Positions 17,120-25,278 of a DNA stretch of 45,751 nucleotides are shown here, piece by piece; position 1 is the first letter of the stretch; each line of letters opens with the position of its first letter. Source of the DNA: an uncultured Campylobacter sp. Its GTDB lineage: Bacteria; Campylobacterota; Campylobacteria; Campylobacterales; Campylobacteraceae. Position numbers and translations under genes: made by a program. The stretch spans positions 1 to 45,751 of the forward strand of contig NZ_CALINL010000174.1 of NCBI RefSeq assembly GCF_938045225.1, read 5' to 3'. The notes beneath the pieces are model-generated. The model was not told where the DNA came from and searched no databases. It saw only the letters and a program-made list of their open reading frames with translations.

Positions 17120-17917
17120 TTACTCCAGGTAGATTTTGAGTCCCCGTTTGATATTTTCTAGACTGACCGCGTCGTCGATCATTATATATTTTGCATTTTG
17201 AGGGAGCGAGACTTTTAGGCTATTTACGGGCTTGCTAGTTTGCTTTTCGTCAAGCAAATTTAAATTTTTATCCAAAATTCTCACGACGGCGGACCAACGA
17301 TCCTCCGAGCTAGAGCTTATCGTCGCGCTTTTTGCGCCGCTAACGTCGATGAGATAGGGCTCTAGCGGCTTTGAGAGCTGAACTTCTTGCGAAAACTGCA
17401 CCGGAGTTTGGTTTATAGAGGAATTTGACGCGTCGATGACGTACTCGTAGGATAGCTCGCTGGGTCTATTTATGTCCGTTATCTCGGTGCCGCTTTCTTT
17501 AAGCGCGGCGTAGAGTGAGCCTGGATCTGGGATAAATTTGGTATCGATCGTCACGCCCCAAAGAGCGCCGCCGGCGTTAGAAAATTCGCTCGTTAGGATA
17601 TTGTTGTAGCCTAGTCCGTTTAGGGCGTCTTTTGCGATCTTCATGATAAGCAGCGGGTTGTTTTGGCGCGAGATAAATTTGATATCTACCTTGACGTTTT
17701 GCTTGTAGGATAGACGCAGGAGCGAATTTGACTTTAAAACGTTTGAAATTTTAGCGATATCGGGCTTGCCGTTTGCGTTTAGATATGCCGAGCCGTCGCC
17801 AAAGAGCTGAGTCGCTTTTGCGCTATTTTGACCGAGCAGGCCACCTGCTATATCCACCACGCTACCAGCAAGGCAAAAGACCGCGCTAACGGCTAAAATT
17901 ACGAGTTTTTTTACCAC
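17120..17917 (-). CDS. periplasmic protein of unknown function
   Basis: The 265-residue product starts with GTG, overlapping the upstream gene by 7 bases, and has a signal peptide (MVKKLVILAVSAVFCLAGS). The mature part alternates strand-rich segments without cysteines or catalytic motifs that I recognise (LRLSYKQNVKVDIKFISRQ, WGVTIDTKFIPDPGSLYAALK). I recall a similarly placed conserved protein in other Campylobacter genomes. Its coupling to the RodZ-like gene suggests a shared envelope role, which is inference. Confidence 0.75.
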   Translation of the reverse strand: MVKKLVILAVSAVFCLAGSVVDIAGGLLGQNSAKATQLFGDGSAYLNANGKPDIAKISNVLKSNSLLRLSYKQNVKVDIKFISRQNNPLLIMKIAKDALNGLGYNNILTSEFSNAGGALWGVTIDTKFIPDPGSLYAALKESGTEITDINRPSELSYEYVIDASNSSINQTPVQFSQEVQLSKPLEPYLIDVSGAKSATISSSSEDRWSAVVRILDKNLNLLDEKQTSKPVNSLKVSLPQNAKYIMIDDAVSLENIKRGLKIYLE

Positions 17918-18936
17918 GATTTGCCCTTATTTAGAGCTAGAAATTCGTCGTATGTTAGCGGAGTAACTTTATCTTTTTCTACCAAAAATCGCTTTGGATT
18001 ATCGCCGCTAAATTTGATGTTTTGATCGCCGATTTCTAAATTTATCTCTCCGTGTCCGGTGACGATGAGTTGTTTTTTGCCTATCTCGATAGAAACGGCA
18101 TTTGAAGCATTTTGCGATCGTTTTTTATTGTCGTCCAAATTTATCACGCCGAGCCAAACTTTTCTGCGCGGAACGACTTTTATCTCGCTTAGTCCGTTTA
18201 GTTGGTATACATCGCCGCTTTTGGGCGTTACTTGGATTGCGGCAGATGCATTTTCGTCGGTCAAATTTGAAGCCTGTTCATTTTGTAAATTTTTACTGAC
18301 GTTTTGCTCTGCGGATTTTGATTGCGTGCCCGTAGAAACCGTCACGTTAAACTCGGGCAAAGGTTGCTCTGCTTGGGTAACGGCAAAATTTGAAGCGTTT
18401 TCTTCGATTTTGTTTAACTCGTCTTCTTGTTTCGGCGTAGAGGATATGCTTACGGTGATATTTGCATCTTTGATGGAGTCTAAATTTTTAGTCGCCTTTT
18501 GTACTACATTCGTATCGGAGTAAGTCACGCTTTTGTTTTTGTCCTCAAAGAAACTCGAGAGGTCGCCGATGTATTTTTGAGGTTCGAAAAAATATATTAA
18601 AGCACCGATTGCGCAAATGGTAACGATACCGCCGAGCATACCGCCATAGGACGATTTATCATTTGCGGTATAGGCCGGAATTTTAGGCGATATGGTTATG
18701 GTTTTGTGCTTTAACTCGCTCTCGTGCTCGACCATGAACGTCTCGTATTCTCGCATCCACGACGTAAAGTCGATATCCAGCTCGCGTTCTAAAATTTTAA
18801 TAAAACCTTTAACGTTAAAGCGCGCCAATTTTTCAAAATTTTTATCGGCTATGTAGCCTAAGTATTCTATTTCGATGTGTGTTTTTCTTGCAACTTCGCT
18901 AAGTCCTAGCTCTTTTAGTAAACTTATATCATTCAT
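17911..18936 (-). CDS. RodZ-like membrane protein (HTH, one membrane segment, periplasmic domain)
   Basis: The 341-residue protein has an N-terminal helix-turn-helix whose pattern (GLSEVARKTHIEIEYLGYI...FNVKGFIKILERELDID, residues 11-56) matches the RodZ cytoplasmic domain, which binds MreB. A single membrane span follows at about 98-117. After a long low-complexity linker rich in Asn, Ser and Glu, the C-terminal strand-rich domain (about 245-325, KVWLGVINLDD...IEIGKKQLIVTGHGEINLEIG) resembles DUF4115 of RodZ. RodZ links MreB to the elongasome, and mreB and mreC lie 13 kb away. It overlaps rlmB by 8 bases. The assignment is from pattern and layout only. Confidence 0.7.
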   Translation of the reverse strand: MNDISLLKELGLSEVARKTHIEIEYLGYIADKNFEKLARFNVKGFIKILERELDIDFTSWMREYETFMVEHESELKHKTITISPKIPAYTANDKSSYGGMLGGIVTICAIGALIYFFEPQKYIGDLSSFFEDKNKSVTYSDTNVVQKATKNLDSIKDANITVSISSTPKQEDELNKIEENASNFAVTQAEQPLPEFNVTVSTGTQSKSAEQNVSKNLQNEQASNLTDENASAAIQVTPKSGDVYQLNGLSEIKVVPRRKVWLGVINLDDNKKRSQNASNAVSIEIGKKQLIVTGHGEINLEIGDQNIKFSGDNPKRFLVEKDKVTPLTYDEFLALNKGKSW

Positions 18937-19609
18937 TTATAATCCTATCGCAAAGTATGGCAAACGCAGCCGAGACGTTTAGGCTGTCCCAGTCGTTTTT
19001 CATTTTTATTCCTACTATTTCGTCGCTTTTGGCAAGGACTTTTTTGTGCAAGCCTTCGCCCTCGCTACCCATAACGAGCGCGACTTTTTGGTTAAATTTG
19101 ACCTCATGAGCGTTTTTGCCGCCGCTTGCCGTGGCGTAAATTTTAAATCCGACTTGTTTTAGCTCGTTTAGCAAGCTAAGTCCATCCTCTACGAGAGCGA
19201 TATTTGCCTCGTAGGCCGCTCCGCTGCTAGCTCGCAGTACGCCTTCCATGGCTAAATTTTTAGCAACGATTATGATGCCTCCGCAGCCGAGTGCATGCGC
19301 CGTTCGGACGATGGCGCCGATGTTTCCCACGTCGCTAAGTCCGTATAAGATCGCTATAAAATTTTGTTTTTTTATCTCGTCGATACTCTTAAACTCAAAC
19401 TCCTCGACCTCGGCCAAAAAACCTTGGTGATTGCCGCCGTGCGCGAGAGCTTGAGCTTTTTGATTATCCACGCGTTTTATCGGCGCGCCGACGCCTACGA
19501 TCTGCGAAAATAGCGCCTTGTCGCACTCTTTGGCGAGATAGACCGTTTTGACACTTTTTTTATAGTTTTTTATGATGTGCAAAAATAGCTGTTTTCCGTA
19601 TATTATCAT
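18929..19609 (-). CDS. rlmB: 23S rRNA (guanosine-2'-O)-methyltransferase, TrmH/RlmB family
   Basis: The 226-residue SPOUT methyltransferase contains the three family motifs: GNIGAIVRTAHALG, VALVMGSEGEGL and IKMKNDWDSLNVSAAFAI. RlmB methylates a guanosine in domain V of 23S rRNA using SAM. The N-terminal substrate-binding part is short, as usual in epsilonproteobacteria. A perfect 7-bp inverted repeat (ATTATCA/TGATAAT, 19602-19620) encloses the ribosome-binding AGGCG and includes the start codon. Confidence 0.92.
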   Translation of the reverse strand: MIIYGKQLFLHIIKNYKKSVKTVYLAKECDKALFSQIVGVGAPIKRVDNQKAQALAHGGNHQGFLAEVEEFEFKSIDEIKKQNFIAILYGLSDVGNIGAIVRTAHALGCGGIIIVAKNLAMEGVLRASSGAAYEANIALVEDGLSLLNELKQVGFKIYATASGGKNAHEVKFNQKVALVMGSEGEGLHKKVLAKSDEIVGIKMKNDWDSLNVSAAFAILCDRIINE

Positions 19610-19691
19610 CGCCTGATAATAGCTAAAAATCGGTAAAATTTAGCTAAATTTTCGGATAAATTCGCCGCTTACTTAAGTTTGCGTGCAAGTT

Positions 19692-20504
19692 TTAGCGCGT
19701 GAGTTCGGAGTAAATTTCTTTGGCATTTCTGCCGGTGATTTTGGCTAGGAGTTTGGCCTTGGCTTTGGGCGAAATTTCAAGCTCTAAAATATCGTTTTGA
19801 GTGATTTTCTCAAAGGTAAAATTAGGATTTTTTTGCACGACGACGCACCACTCGCCGCTTAGATTTGCCTCTTGTAGCTTTTGTGCGAGTTCGCTTGCCG
19901 TGGCTCTAAATTTGGTTTCAAATTTTTTCGTAGCTTCTTTTATGGCAAAGATTTCTCTATCTGGTTCAAGCTTGGCAAAGTCTAAAATAAGTGAAAGTAT
20001 GCGTTTTGGGCTTTCGTAGATGACTGCGGGAAACGGCGAATTTAGCGCATTTTGCACCGCTGCGGCTCGCTCTTTGCCGTTATTGGGTAAAAATCCTAAA
20101 AAGCAAAATTCCTTCTCGCAAAGTCCGCTAGCGACGACGGCCAAAAGCGCGGCGTTTGAACCGCTTAGTACTTCGTATGTGATGTCGTTTTTTATCGCAA
20201 AATTTACGAGCTCAGCTCCAGGGTCGCTGATACCGGGCATACCCGCATCGCTTAAAAACGCGACGTTTTTATCAAAAATCTCAAGCTCGATTTTAGATAA
20301 AATTTCATCTTCGTTATGCGTGTGTAGCGGGATAAATTTTTGGATATTTATATTTGCGTCAAAACGCGTATTTAGCAGATTTATGAGGGATTTTGCGACT
20401 CTAGTATCTTCGCAAAAGAGTACCTCGCATTCGCGCAAAACGCTCAAAGCGCGAAGCGAGATATCGCTTAAATTTCCTATCGGAGTAGGAATGAAATATA
20501 ACAA
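19692..20504 (-). CDS. rsmI: 16S rRNA (cytidine-2'-O)-methyltransferase RsmI
   Basis: The 270-residue enzyme methylates the ribose of C1402 in 16S rRNA. It begins MLYFIPTPIGNLSDISLRA and has CEDTRVAKSL, LSDAGMPGISDPG, LSGSNAALLAVVASG and FLGFLPNNG in the family order of the tetrapyrrole-methylase fold. The start is TTG, four bases after the rpmE stop, with no ribosome binding site of its own in view, so it depends on translation of rpmE. Confidence 0.95.
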   Translation of the reverse strand: MLYFIPTPIGNLSDISLRALSVLRECEVLFCEDTRVAKSLINLLNTRFDANINIQKFIPLHTHNEDEILSKIELEIFDKNVAFLSDAGMPGISDPGAELVNFAIKNDITYEVLSGSNAALLAVVASGLCEKEFCFLGFLPNNGKERAAAVQNALNSPFPAVIYESPKRILSLILDFAKLEPDREIFAIKEATKKFETKFRATASELAQKLQEANLSGEWCVVVQKNPNFTFEKITQNDILELEISPKAKAKLLAKITGRNAKEIYSELTR

Positions 20505-20508
20505 AGGA

Positions 20509-20709
20509 TTATTTTAAGTTATATTTTTTCTTAAATTTATCGACGCGGCCCGCGCTATCTACGATCTTTTCGCTGCCCGTGAAAAACGGATGGCACTCTG
20601 AGCAGATGTCCACTCTGATCTCGTTTTTGTTTGACTTCGTAGTGAAGGTGTTGCCGCAAGCGCAAGTTACTTTGCACTCAACAAATTCCGGATGAATTTC
20701 TTTTTTCAT
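20509..20709 (-). CDS. rpmE: ribosomal protein L31 (zinc-binding form)
   Basis: The 66-residue protein carries the zinc ligands Cys16, Cys18, Cys36 and Cys39 (VTCACGN and DICSECHPFFTG), so it is the zinc form rather than the cysteine-less paralogue expressed in zinc starvation. MKKEIHPE at the start and FKKKYNLK at the end are typical. AAAAGGAC precedes the ATG. Confidence 0.98.
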   Translation of the reverse strand: MKKEIHPEFVECKVTCACGNTFTTKSNKNEIRVDICSECHPFFTGSEKIVDSAGRVDKFKKKYNLK

Positions 20710-20761
20710 TTTTTGTCCTTTTATCGTCTGATTTTTTAATTTTCATTTAAAGTAAGGCGAG

Positions 20762-20769
20762 ATTATACA
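20762..20769 (-). promoter_or_regulatory. extended -10 promoter of rpmE
   Basis: TGTATAAT on the minus strand, 53-60 bases upstream of the rpmE ATG, preceded by a T-rich stretch. It would give a leader of about 45 nt and drive rpmE and rsmI. Confidence 0.65.
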
Positions 20770-20792
20770 AAAAACTTCGTAAAAAATCAAAT

Positions 20793-21449
20793 TTAAATTA
20801 AAATTTTAGCCGCTATGCCTAAAATCGCCGTTTGCGAGCGCAAAATATTTTTTGCTCTCAGCCCGTATTTTTTCGCGACGGCTTCTCGCTCGCTCTGGCT
20901 AAATCCGCCCTCAGGTCCGATCGCTAAAATTTCCTTGCTCGAATAGCCGTCTAGATTTTCGCCCTCAAAGTCGACAAGAGCGACGTTTGGATAAAATTTG
21001 ACCAGCTCGTCCAGGCTTTTATAAATTTCAAATTTCATCAAATCGTTTCGTCCGCACTGCTCGCACGAGCTTATCAAAATGCGCTCTAGGCGCAAAAAAT
21101 CAAGCTTAAAGTTTTTTTGCGAAAATTTGCCGTAAAAAAAGACGATTTTAGCTACACCCATTTCATTTAGGCCAGGCAGCGTTTTTTCGATCGTTTTTGG
21201 ATCGACGACGGCCCAGGCTAGCGTTAGATCGCTATTTCGTGCTTCCACGTCGTGCGAAAATATCAAATTTAGCTCCGCGCCTCTTTTGTCTAAATTTACG
21301 ATTTCATAGATGTGGTTTTGTCCGTCGGTCAAATTTCGCACGTCGATGCGCTCGCCTACCTTAGCGCGCCGCGCTTTCAGGTGTAAAAACGCCTCGCCAT
21401 CAAGCCTAATTTGCTCGTTTTTGACCTCTTTTGAATATAAAAATTTCAT
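20793..21449 (-). CDS. rsmE: 16S rRNA (uracil-N3)-methyltransferase RsmE
   Basis: The 218-residue SPOUT enzyme methylates U1498 of 16S rRNA. Family features are an N-terminal PUA-like part (HLKARRAKVGERIDVRN), AWAVVDPKTIEKTLPGLNEMGV, the SSCEQCGRN motif and the knot motif AIGPEGGFSQSEREAV. The C-terminal LRSQTAILGIAAK is also characteristic. The start overlaps the upstream membrane-protein gene by four bases (ATGA). Confidence 0.94.
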   Translation of the reverse strand: MKFLYSKEVKNEQIRLDGEAFLHLKARRAKVGERIDVRNLTDGQNHIYEIVNLDKRGAELNLIFSHDVEARNSDLTLAWAVVDPKTIEKTLPGLNEMGVAKIVFFYGKFSQKNFKLDFLRLERILISSCEQCGRNDLMKFEIYKSLDELVKFYPNVALVDFEGENLDGYSSKEILAIGPEGGFSQSEREAVAKKYGLRAKNILRSQTAILGIAAKILI

Positions 21450-21859
21450 CTCACCCCGCTTGCGATAAGTATCAAAACAAAATCTGCCGCGATTTTTAGG
21501 CGCATTTTGGCTCTAAAATCGGCAAAATTTTTAGTTATTATCGCCTTTTTTAGCCGCTTAAACTCAATAGCTCCAAGTCCGATAAGCAGCGCCCAAACCG
21601 CGATCATCACGAGAGCTTTGAAGCTCGGATAAAAGTAAAAAACGCTCATCAAAAGTAGCCCCGTAAGCATCATTGCGGCCAAAAATGCGTAGTAGGTAGG
21701 CAAAAACAGCCTGATGCGTTTAGCGTAGGCTGGCGAATTTATACCGAAATTTATCAGGCAAAAGTGCGCCGCGACTAAGGCCAAAAGCGCAAAGGCAAGC
21801 CCGATGTGGATGGAGCGCGCTAGCTCGTAGAGCTCCGAGAGATGCTCGTTAAATTTCAT
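21446..21859 (-). CDS. small integral membrane protein, unknown function
   Basis: The 137-residue product has four probable membrane segments (about 17-40, 53-73, 78-96 and 117-135) separated by basic loops (YAKRIR, FKRLKKAI). It contains no recognised functional motif. Overlaps by four bases with both the lipoprotein gene before it and rsmE after it place it in a tightly coupled unit. Conserved position in Campylobacter is from memory. Confidence 0.75.
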   Translation of the reverse strand: MKFNEHLSELYELARSIHIGLAFALLALVAAHFCLINFGINSPAYAKRIRLFLPTYYAFLAAMMLTGLLLMSVFYFYPSFKALVMIAVWALLIGLGAIEFKRLKKAIITKNFADFRAKMRLKIAADFVLILIASGVR

Positions 21860-22038
21860 TTTTCGGGCACCGGCTCTGGCGGCATATTTTCGTCGATACT
21901 TACGTTTGCGTCGCTCTGCGCGATAGGCACGTCGCTAGGCACGGTGCCCCCTAGATCTAGCGACGCGGGCTCCTTTTTCTCCTCGCAGCCGCTAAAAAAC
22001 AGCGCCGCCAGCGTCAAAATTGCAAAAATTTTCCTCAT
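21856..22038 (-). CDS. small putative lipoprotein
   Basis: The 60-residue product has a lipoprotein signal (MRKIFAILTLAALFFSGC) with Cys18 as the lipidated residue. The ~42-residue mature part is acidic and proline-rich (EEKKEPASLD, PPEPVPEK) with no domain. It lies 5 bases after queD and overlaps the next gene by four bases. It is too short for an enzymatic role; a truncated larger lipoprotein is possible. Confidence 0.7.
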   Translation of the reverse strand: MRKIFAILTLAALFFSGCEEKKEPASLDLGGTVPSDVPIAQSDANVSIDENMPPEPVPEK

Positions 22039-22043
22039 TTGCG

Positions 22044-22625
22044 CTAGACCTCCTTTGGATTTACTATTTTTTTGCCTAGCTTGATCTTCTCAAACAGCTC
22101 CGCGTCCTCCCACTCGGCTCTCACGCCCTCGGAGAAGACGATCTCGTTTAAATTTACCTCGCCCATTTTGGCGTTATACGCATCCTTTCTGAAGCACTGC
22201 GCGTAGCCCGTGTCGGTCTCGTGGACGATGACGCTGTGAAGCTTCACTTCGCGCTCGCCGTTTTGCATCTGCGTAGTTTTTAAAAGCCTATCGATCATCA
22301 CGAAAAATATCCTACAAAACTGCTCTGCGGATGGATTTAGCGGGATCTCGATCCAACGCGCAGAGTGCTTTTTGAGATCGTTTTTATACTCGGCACCATC
22401 TCCGCTAAATATCGTCGTGCAGTGATCAAAGCTATCGATAATGCAGCCGATACCCTGCTTCATCAGACCAAAATCATACACCATCCCTGCGTTATCGAGA
22501 AAATTTGACTCGAGTAAAATTTCAGCCCTGTAAGAGTGCCCGTGGATGCTCGTTTTGCAGCGTTTCGAGCTACAAAATCTAACGATGTGGGCGTTTTCAA
22601 ATTTAAACATTTTTCTTATTATCAT
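22044..22625 (-). CDS. queD: 6-carboxy-tetrahydropterin synthase QueD
   Basis: The 193-residue zinc enzyme converts dihydroneopterin triphosphate to 6-carboxytetrahydropterin on the route to preQ0 and queuosine. Zinc ligands are His13 (ENAHIV), His28 and His30 (IHGHSY), and the likely catalytic residue is Cys23. The spacing CKTSIHGH is Cys-x4-HGH rather than the E. coli-type Cys-x3-HGH. VYDFGLMK and a late HETDTGYAQCF motif supply other conserved residues. It is longer than E. coli QueD (about 120) because of internal insertions, as in other epsilonproteobacteria as I recall. queE is 61 bases upstream in the same direction. Confidence 0.9.
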   Translation of the reverse strand: MIIRKMFKFENAHIVRFCSSKRCKTSIHGHSYRAEILLESNFLDNAGMVYDFGLMKQGIGCIIDSFDHCTTIFSGDGAEYKNDLKKHSARWIEIPLNPSAEQFCRIFFVMIDRLLKTTQMQNGEREVKLHSVIVHETDTGYAQCFRKDAYNAKMGEVNLNEIVFSEGVRAEWEDAELFEKIKLGKKIVNPKEV

Positions 22626-22686
22626 CTTAGCTCCGTTTATTAAATTTTACCTTTTGCGCCGTAAAGTTGGAGGCTAAATTTGCCCC

Positions 22687-23451
22687 CTAAACCCCTTCTT
22701 TCGCGCCCCAAAGCCTGATATGCAGGCGATCGGAGTAGTTAAAGCCCTGCGTGATCGCAAACTGCGCGACGGCTCTAGCGTTTTGCTCGAGGCTTATTTT
22801 ATCATAACCTTGCGGCATACAAAAAACTTCCGCGTCGCAAAGCTCTAAAATACGCGAAATTTGCGCTATCGCCGAGCCGTTTTCTACGCTTTTTTTATCA
22901 AGGACGAATTTATAAAAACTTCCCGCGGCGTTTTGTTTTATCGCTTTTAGCGCGGCGGGATTTATGCGCTTAGCTTCGCTTTCGCCGCTATTTTCGAGCT
23001 TGACGCTGACGGCGAAACAGCACTTTTTATAAATTTCAAATTTGGCGAAATCTACCTCGATCGTACCGTTCGTCTCAAAATGCGGCTCGTAGCCCTCGCT
23101 AGTTGCAAAGTCTAAAAAATCTAGCAAAATTGGGTTTTTGTGATGTAGTAGCGGTTCGCCGCCCGTGATGACGACGATAGGTTTGCGGCGCAAATTTGCG
23201 CTCAAGCTTTGCGTGATTTTTACGAGTTCGTCCGCGCGCGAGATTTTTTGATACGAAAAATGCCTCGTAAAAACCGCGCGGATCGTGTCGCAGCCCACTA
23301 GCGTTTCGCCGGTTTTGGGCGAGACGGTTCGCACTCCAAAGCCAGCGCAGTTTAGATTGCAACCCGCAAACCGCAGGAAAATCGCCAAACGGCCGCTACT
23401 TGCGCCTTCGCCTTGGATGCTTAAAAAACTCTCGACTAGGTTTAAACTCAA
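22687..23451 (-). CDS. queE: 7-carboxy-7-deazaguanine synthase QueE (radical SAM)
   Basis: The 254-residue radical SAM enzyme ring-contracts carboxytetrahydropterin to CDG for queuosine. It opens with LVESFLSIQGEGASSGRLAIFLRFAGC, typical of QueE, and has GGEP at 97-100. The cluster cysteines are unusual: Cys31, Cys35 and Cys54, that is CNLNC followed by GCDT 18 residues later, instead of Cx14Cx2C or Cx3Cx2C. Start codon TTG with AAGGTGA upstream. It is adjacent to queD, its substrate supplier. Confidence 0.9.
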   Translation of the reverse strand: MSLNLVESFLSIQGEGASSGRLAIFLRFAGCNLNCAGFGVRTVSPKTGETLVGCDTIRAVFTRHFSYQKISRADELVKITQSLSANLRRKPIVVITGGEPLLHHKNPILLDFLDFATSEGYEPHFETNGTIEVDFAKFEIYKKCCFAVSVKLENSGESEAKRINPAALKAIKQNAAGSFYKFVLDKKSVENGSAIAQISRILELCDAEVFCMPQGYDKISLEQNARAVAQFAITQGFNYSDRLHIRLWGAKEGV

Positions 23452-23656
23452 ATTTCACCTTTTAAATTTTGGTCGATTATAGCAAAATTTGAAGGGTGGT
23501 TTTACGGAGTTAGGCGGATTTTACGTCAAATTTGAGCGGGTTTTGTTAGAAAACGGCGGCAAATTTACGGATAAAAATGTATAAATCAAGCGCGGTTAAA
23601 TTTGATAAAAAGCGGGCTAAACCTACGCCAAATTTGACGTAAATTTAGCCCTGATT

Positions 23657-24625
23657 TCAGCCGCCCGTTTGGTAAAAGGCGCGGCTTGAGGTCTCGTTTT
23701 GAGCGCCGATAGCCCATTTGTTTTCTTTGGGCTTGTTTTGCAACACTTGTCGCAAGATCTCGCTAGCGCCCGCGATATCGCCCTTTCTAACGGCATCTTT
23801 TATACTCATCGCATCCTCGAAATATAAGCACGGGATGAGATGTCCCTCGGCCGTGAGGCGTATGCGGTTGCAGCTCTCGCAAAAGTCGTGTTTGTGCGGG
23901 TCGATGATACCAAAAGTATAGCCGTCCTCTAGTCTGTAGATGCTGGCTGGGCCGGTCGGGATCTTTTCGGCCGCTTCAAAGCGATATTTTTTTGCTATAA
24001 CGTCCAAAATTTCAGCCGATTTCATGCCTTTTAGTTCGTCGTTTGCGTGGATATTTTCCATGTATTCGATGAAGCGAATTTGGCAACCCATAGAGCGCGC
24101 AAACTCTAGCAAAGAGACAATCTCATCATCGTTTACGCCTCTTAGCGCGACGGTGTTTAGCTTGACTTTTAACCCGGCTTCAAGCGCAGCGTCAAGGCCC
24201 GCTAAAACCTCGTGTAGGACGCTTTTTTGCGCGAGAAATTTAGCCTTTTCGGTTTTTAAGCTATCAAGCGACATATTTATGCGCTTTAAACCCGCGTTTT
24301 TTAGGGCTTTTGCGTAGTGTTTGAGCATAAAGCCGTTTGTCGTGATAGCTAGATCGACGTCCGGGCTGTGCTCGTTTATCATCGCGATAAATTTGTCCAA
24401 GTCCTTGCGCAGTAGCGGTTCACCGCCCGTTATGCGGATCTTTTTTACGCCTTCGTCTAGGCAGACTTTGACAAATAAAAACAGCTCCTCAAAGCTCAGT
24501 AAATTTTCTCTCGGTTCCCAGCTAAACGGAGTTTTAGGCATGCAGTATTTGCATCTAAAGTTGCATCTTTGCGTGACCGAAATACGCAGATAATCAACCG
24601 TCCGTCCGTGCCCGTCTATTAACAT
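23657..24625 (-). CDS. moaA: GTP 3',8-cyclase MoaA (molybdenum cofactor)
   Basis: The 322-residue radical SAM enzyme starts molybdopterin synthesis from GTP. The N-terminal cluster motif RCNFRCKYC has Cys21, Cys25 and Cys28; ITGGEPLLRKD follows. The second cluster is CESCNRIRL...GHLIPC near residues 250-266, and the protein ends in the required GG (YQTGG). AGGGG precedes ATG. Neighbouring queE is another radical SAM gene but in a different pathway. Confidence 0.97.
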   Translation of the reverse strand: MLIDGHGRTVDYLRISVTQRCNFRCKYCMPKTPFSWEPRENLLSFEELFLFVKVCLDEGVKKIRITGGEPLLRKDLDKFIAMINEHSPDVDLAITTNGFMLKHYAKALKNAGLKRINMSLDSLKTEKAKFLAQKSVLHEVLAGLDAALEAGLKVKLNTVALRGVNDDEIVSLLEFARSMGCQIRFIEYMENIHANDELKGMKSAEILDVIAKKYRFEAAEKIPTGPASIYRLEDGYTFGIIDPHKHDFCESCNRIRLTAEGHLIPCLYFEDAMSIKDAVRKGDIAGASEILRQVLQNKPKENKWAIGAQNETSSRAFYQTGG

Positions 24626-24765
24626 TTTTCGCCCCTAAATTTTATCAAAACCATCTAATTTTGATTTGGTTAAAAGGCATTATAGGAATTTAAGCTTTAA
24701 ATTTTTTTAAAATTCGCGTATGAAAATAATGTTATTTTTTTATATTTCGTGCCTGCATTTTAACA

Positions 24766-25278
24766 CTAAATCAGCTCCCGCAGTTTTAGCGTCAGCTCTA
24801 CCTTGCCAAGTCCCACGCACAGCTCTTTTGCGATGCTTTCGACGCTTTTGCCTTCGCTATACATTTGCACGATGCGCTTTTCGTCGTCCTCGCCGTTTGG
24901 AGCGGAGATTTTACTGATGCTTTTGGTGCGCTCTTCAAGTGTAAATAGCCTATCTTGCTGCTGGCTTTGGAAGCTATCTATCGAGCTTTCGATGCCTTGG
25001 AGCGTGTTTATTATCGGAGTTATTTTTTGATTGATTTTTTCATTTAAGCGCTGTTCGAGGTTGCTTTCTAGCTGCACTACGTCAAATTCGGCAGGCTCGC
25101 TTTGGCTAAAATTTGCAACCTGTTTTTTTACGGCGTGAAGCTCTTGTATTAGGCTTTCGATCGCCTTTTCGTATCTTGAAAATTTCCTTGCCGCCTCTAG
25201 ATCTTTTATAAAAACCAGCACGAAAAGCACCGTCAAAATCAGCCCGAAAATTACAAATATTATCAAATCGTTACTCAT
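24766..25278 (-). CDS. membrane-anchored coiled-coil protein with C-terminal helix-turn-helix-like tail
   Basis: The 170-residue product has one N-terminal membrane span (LIIFVIFGLILTVLFVLVFI, 5-24), a long heptad-patterned coiled coil (about 30-120: KAIESLIQELHAVKKQV, QRLNEKINQKITPIINTLQ) and a C-terminal segment (about 132-168) resembling a DNA-binding helix-turn-helix (IVQMYSEGKSVESIAKELCVGLGKVE). The layout matches the DUF2802/DUF6115 type found near motility or envelope genes, function unknown. It overlaps the upstream gene by 8 bases. Confidence 0.75.
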   Translation of the reverse strand: MSNDLIIFVIFGLILTVLFVLVFIKDLEAARKFSRYEKAIESLIQELHAVKKQVANFSQSEPAEFDVVQLESNLEQRLNEKINQKITPIINTLQGIESSIDSFQSQQQDRLFTLEERTKSISKISAPNGEDDEKRIVQMYSEGKSVESIAKELCVGLGKVELTLKLRELI

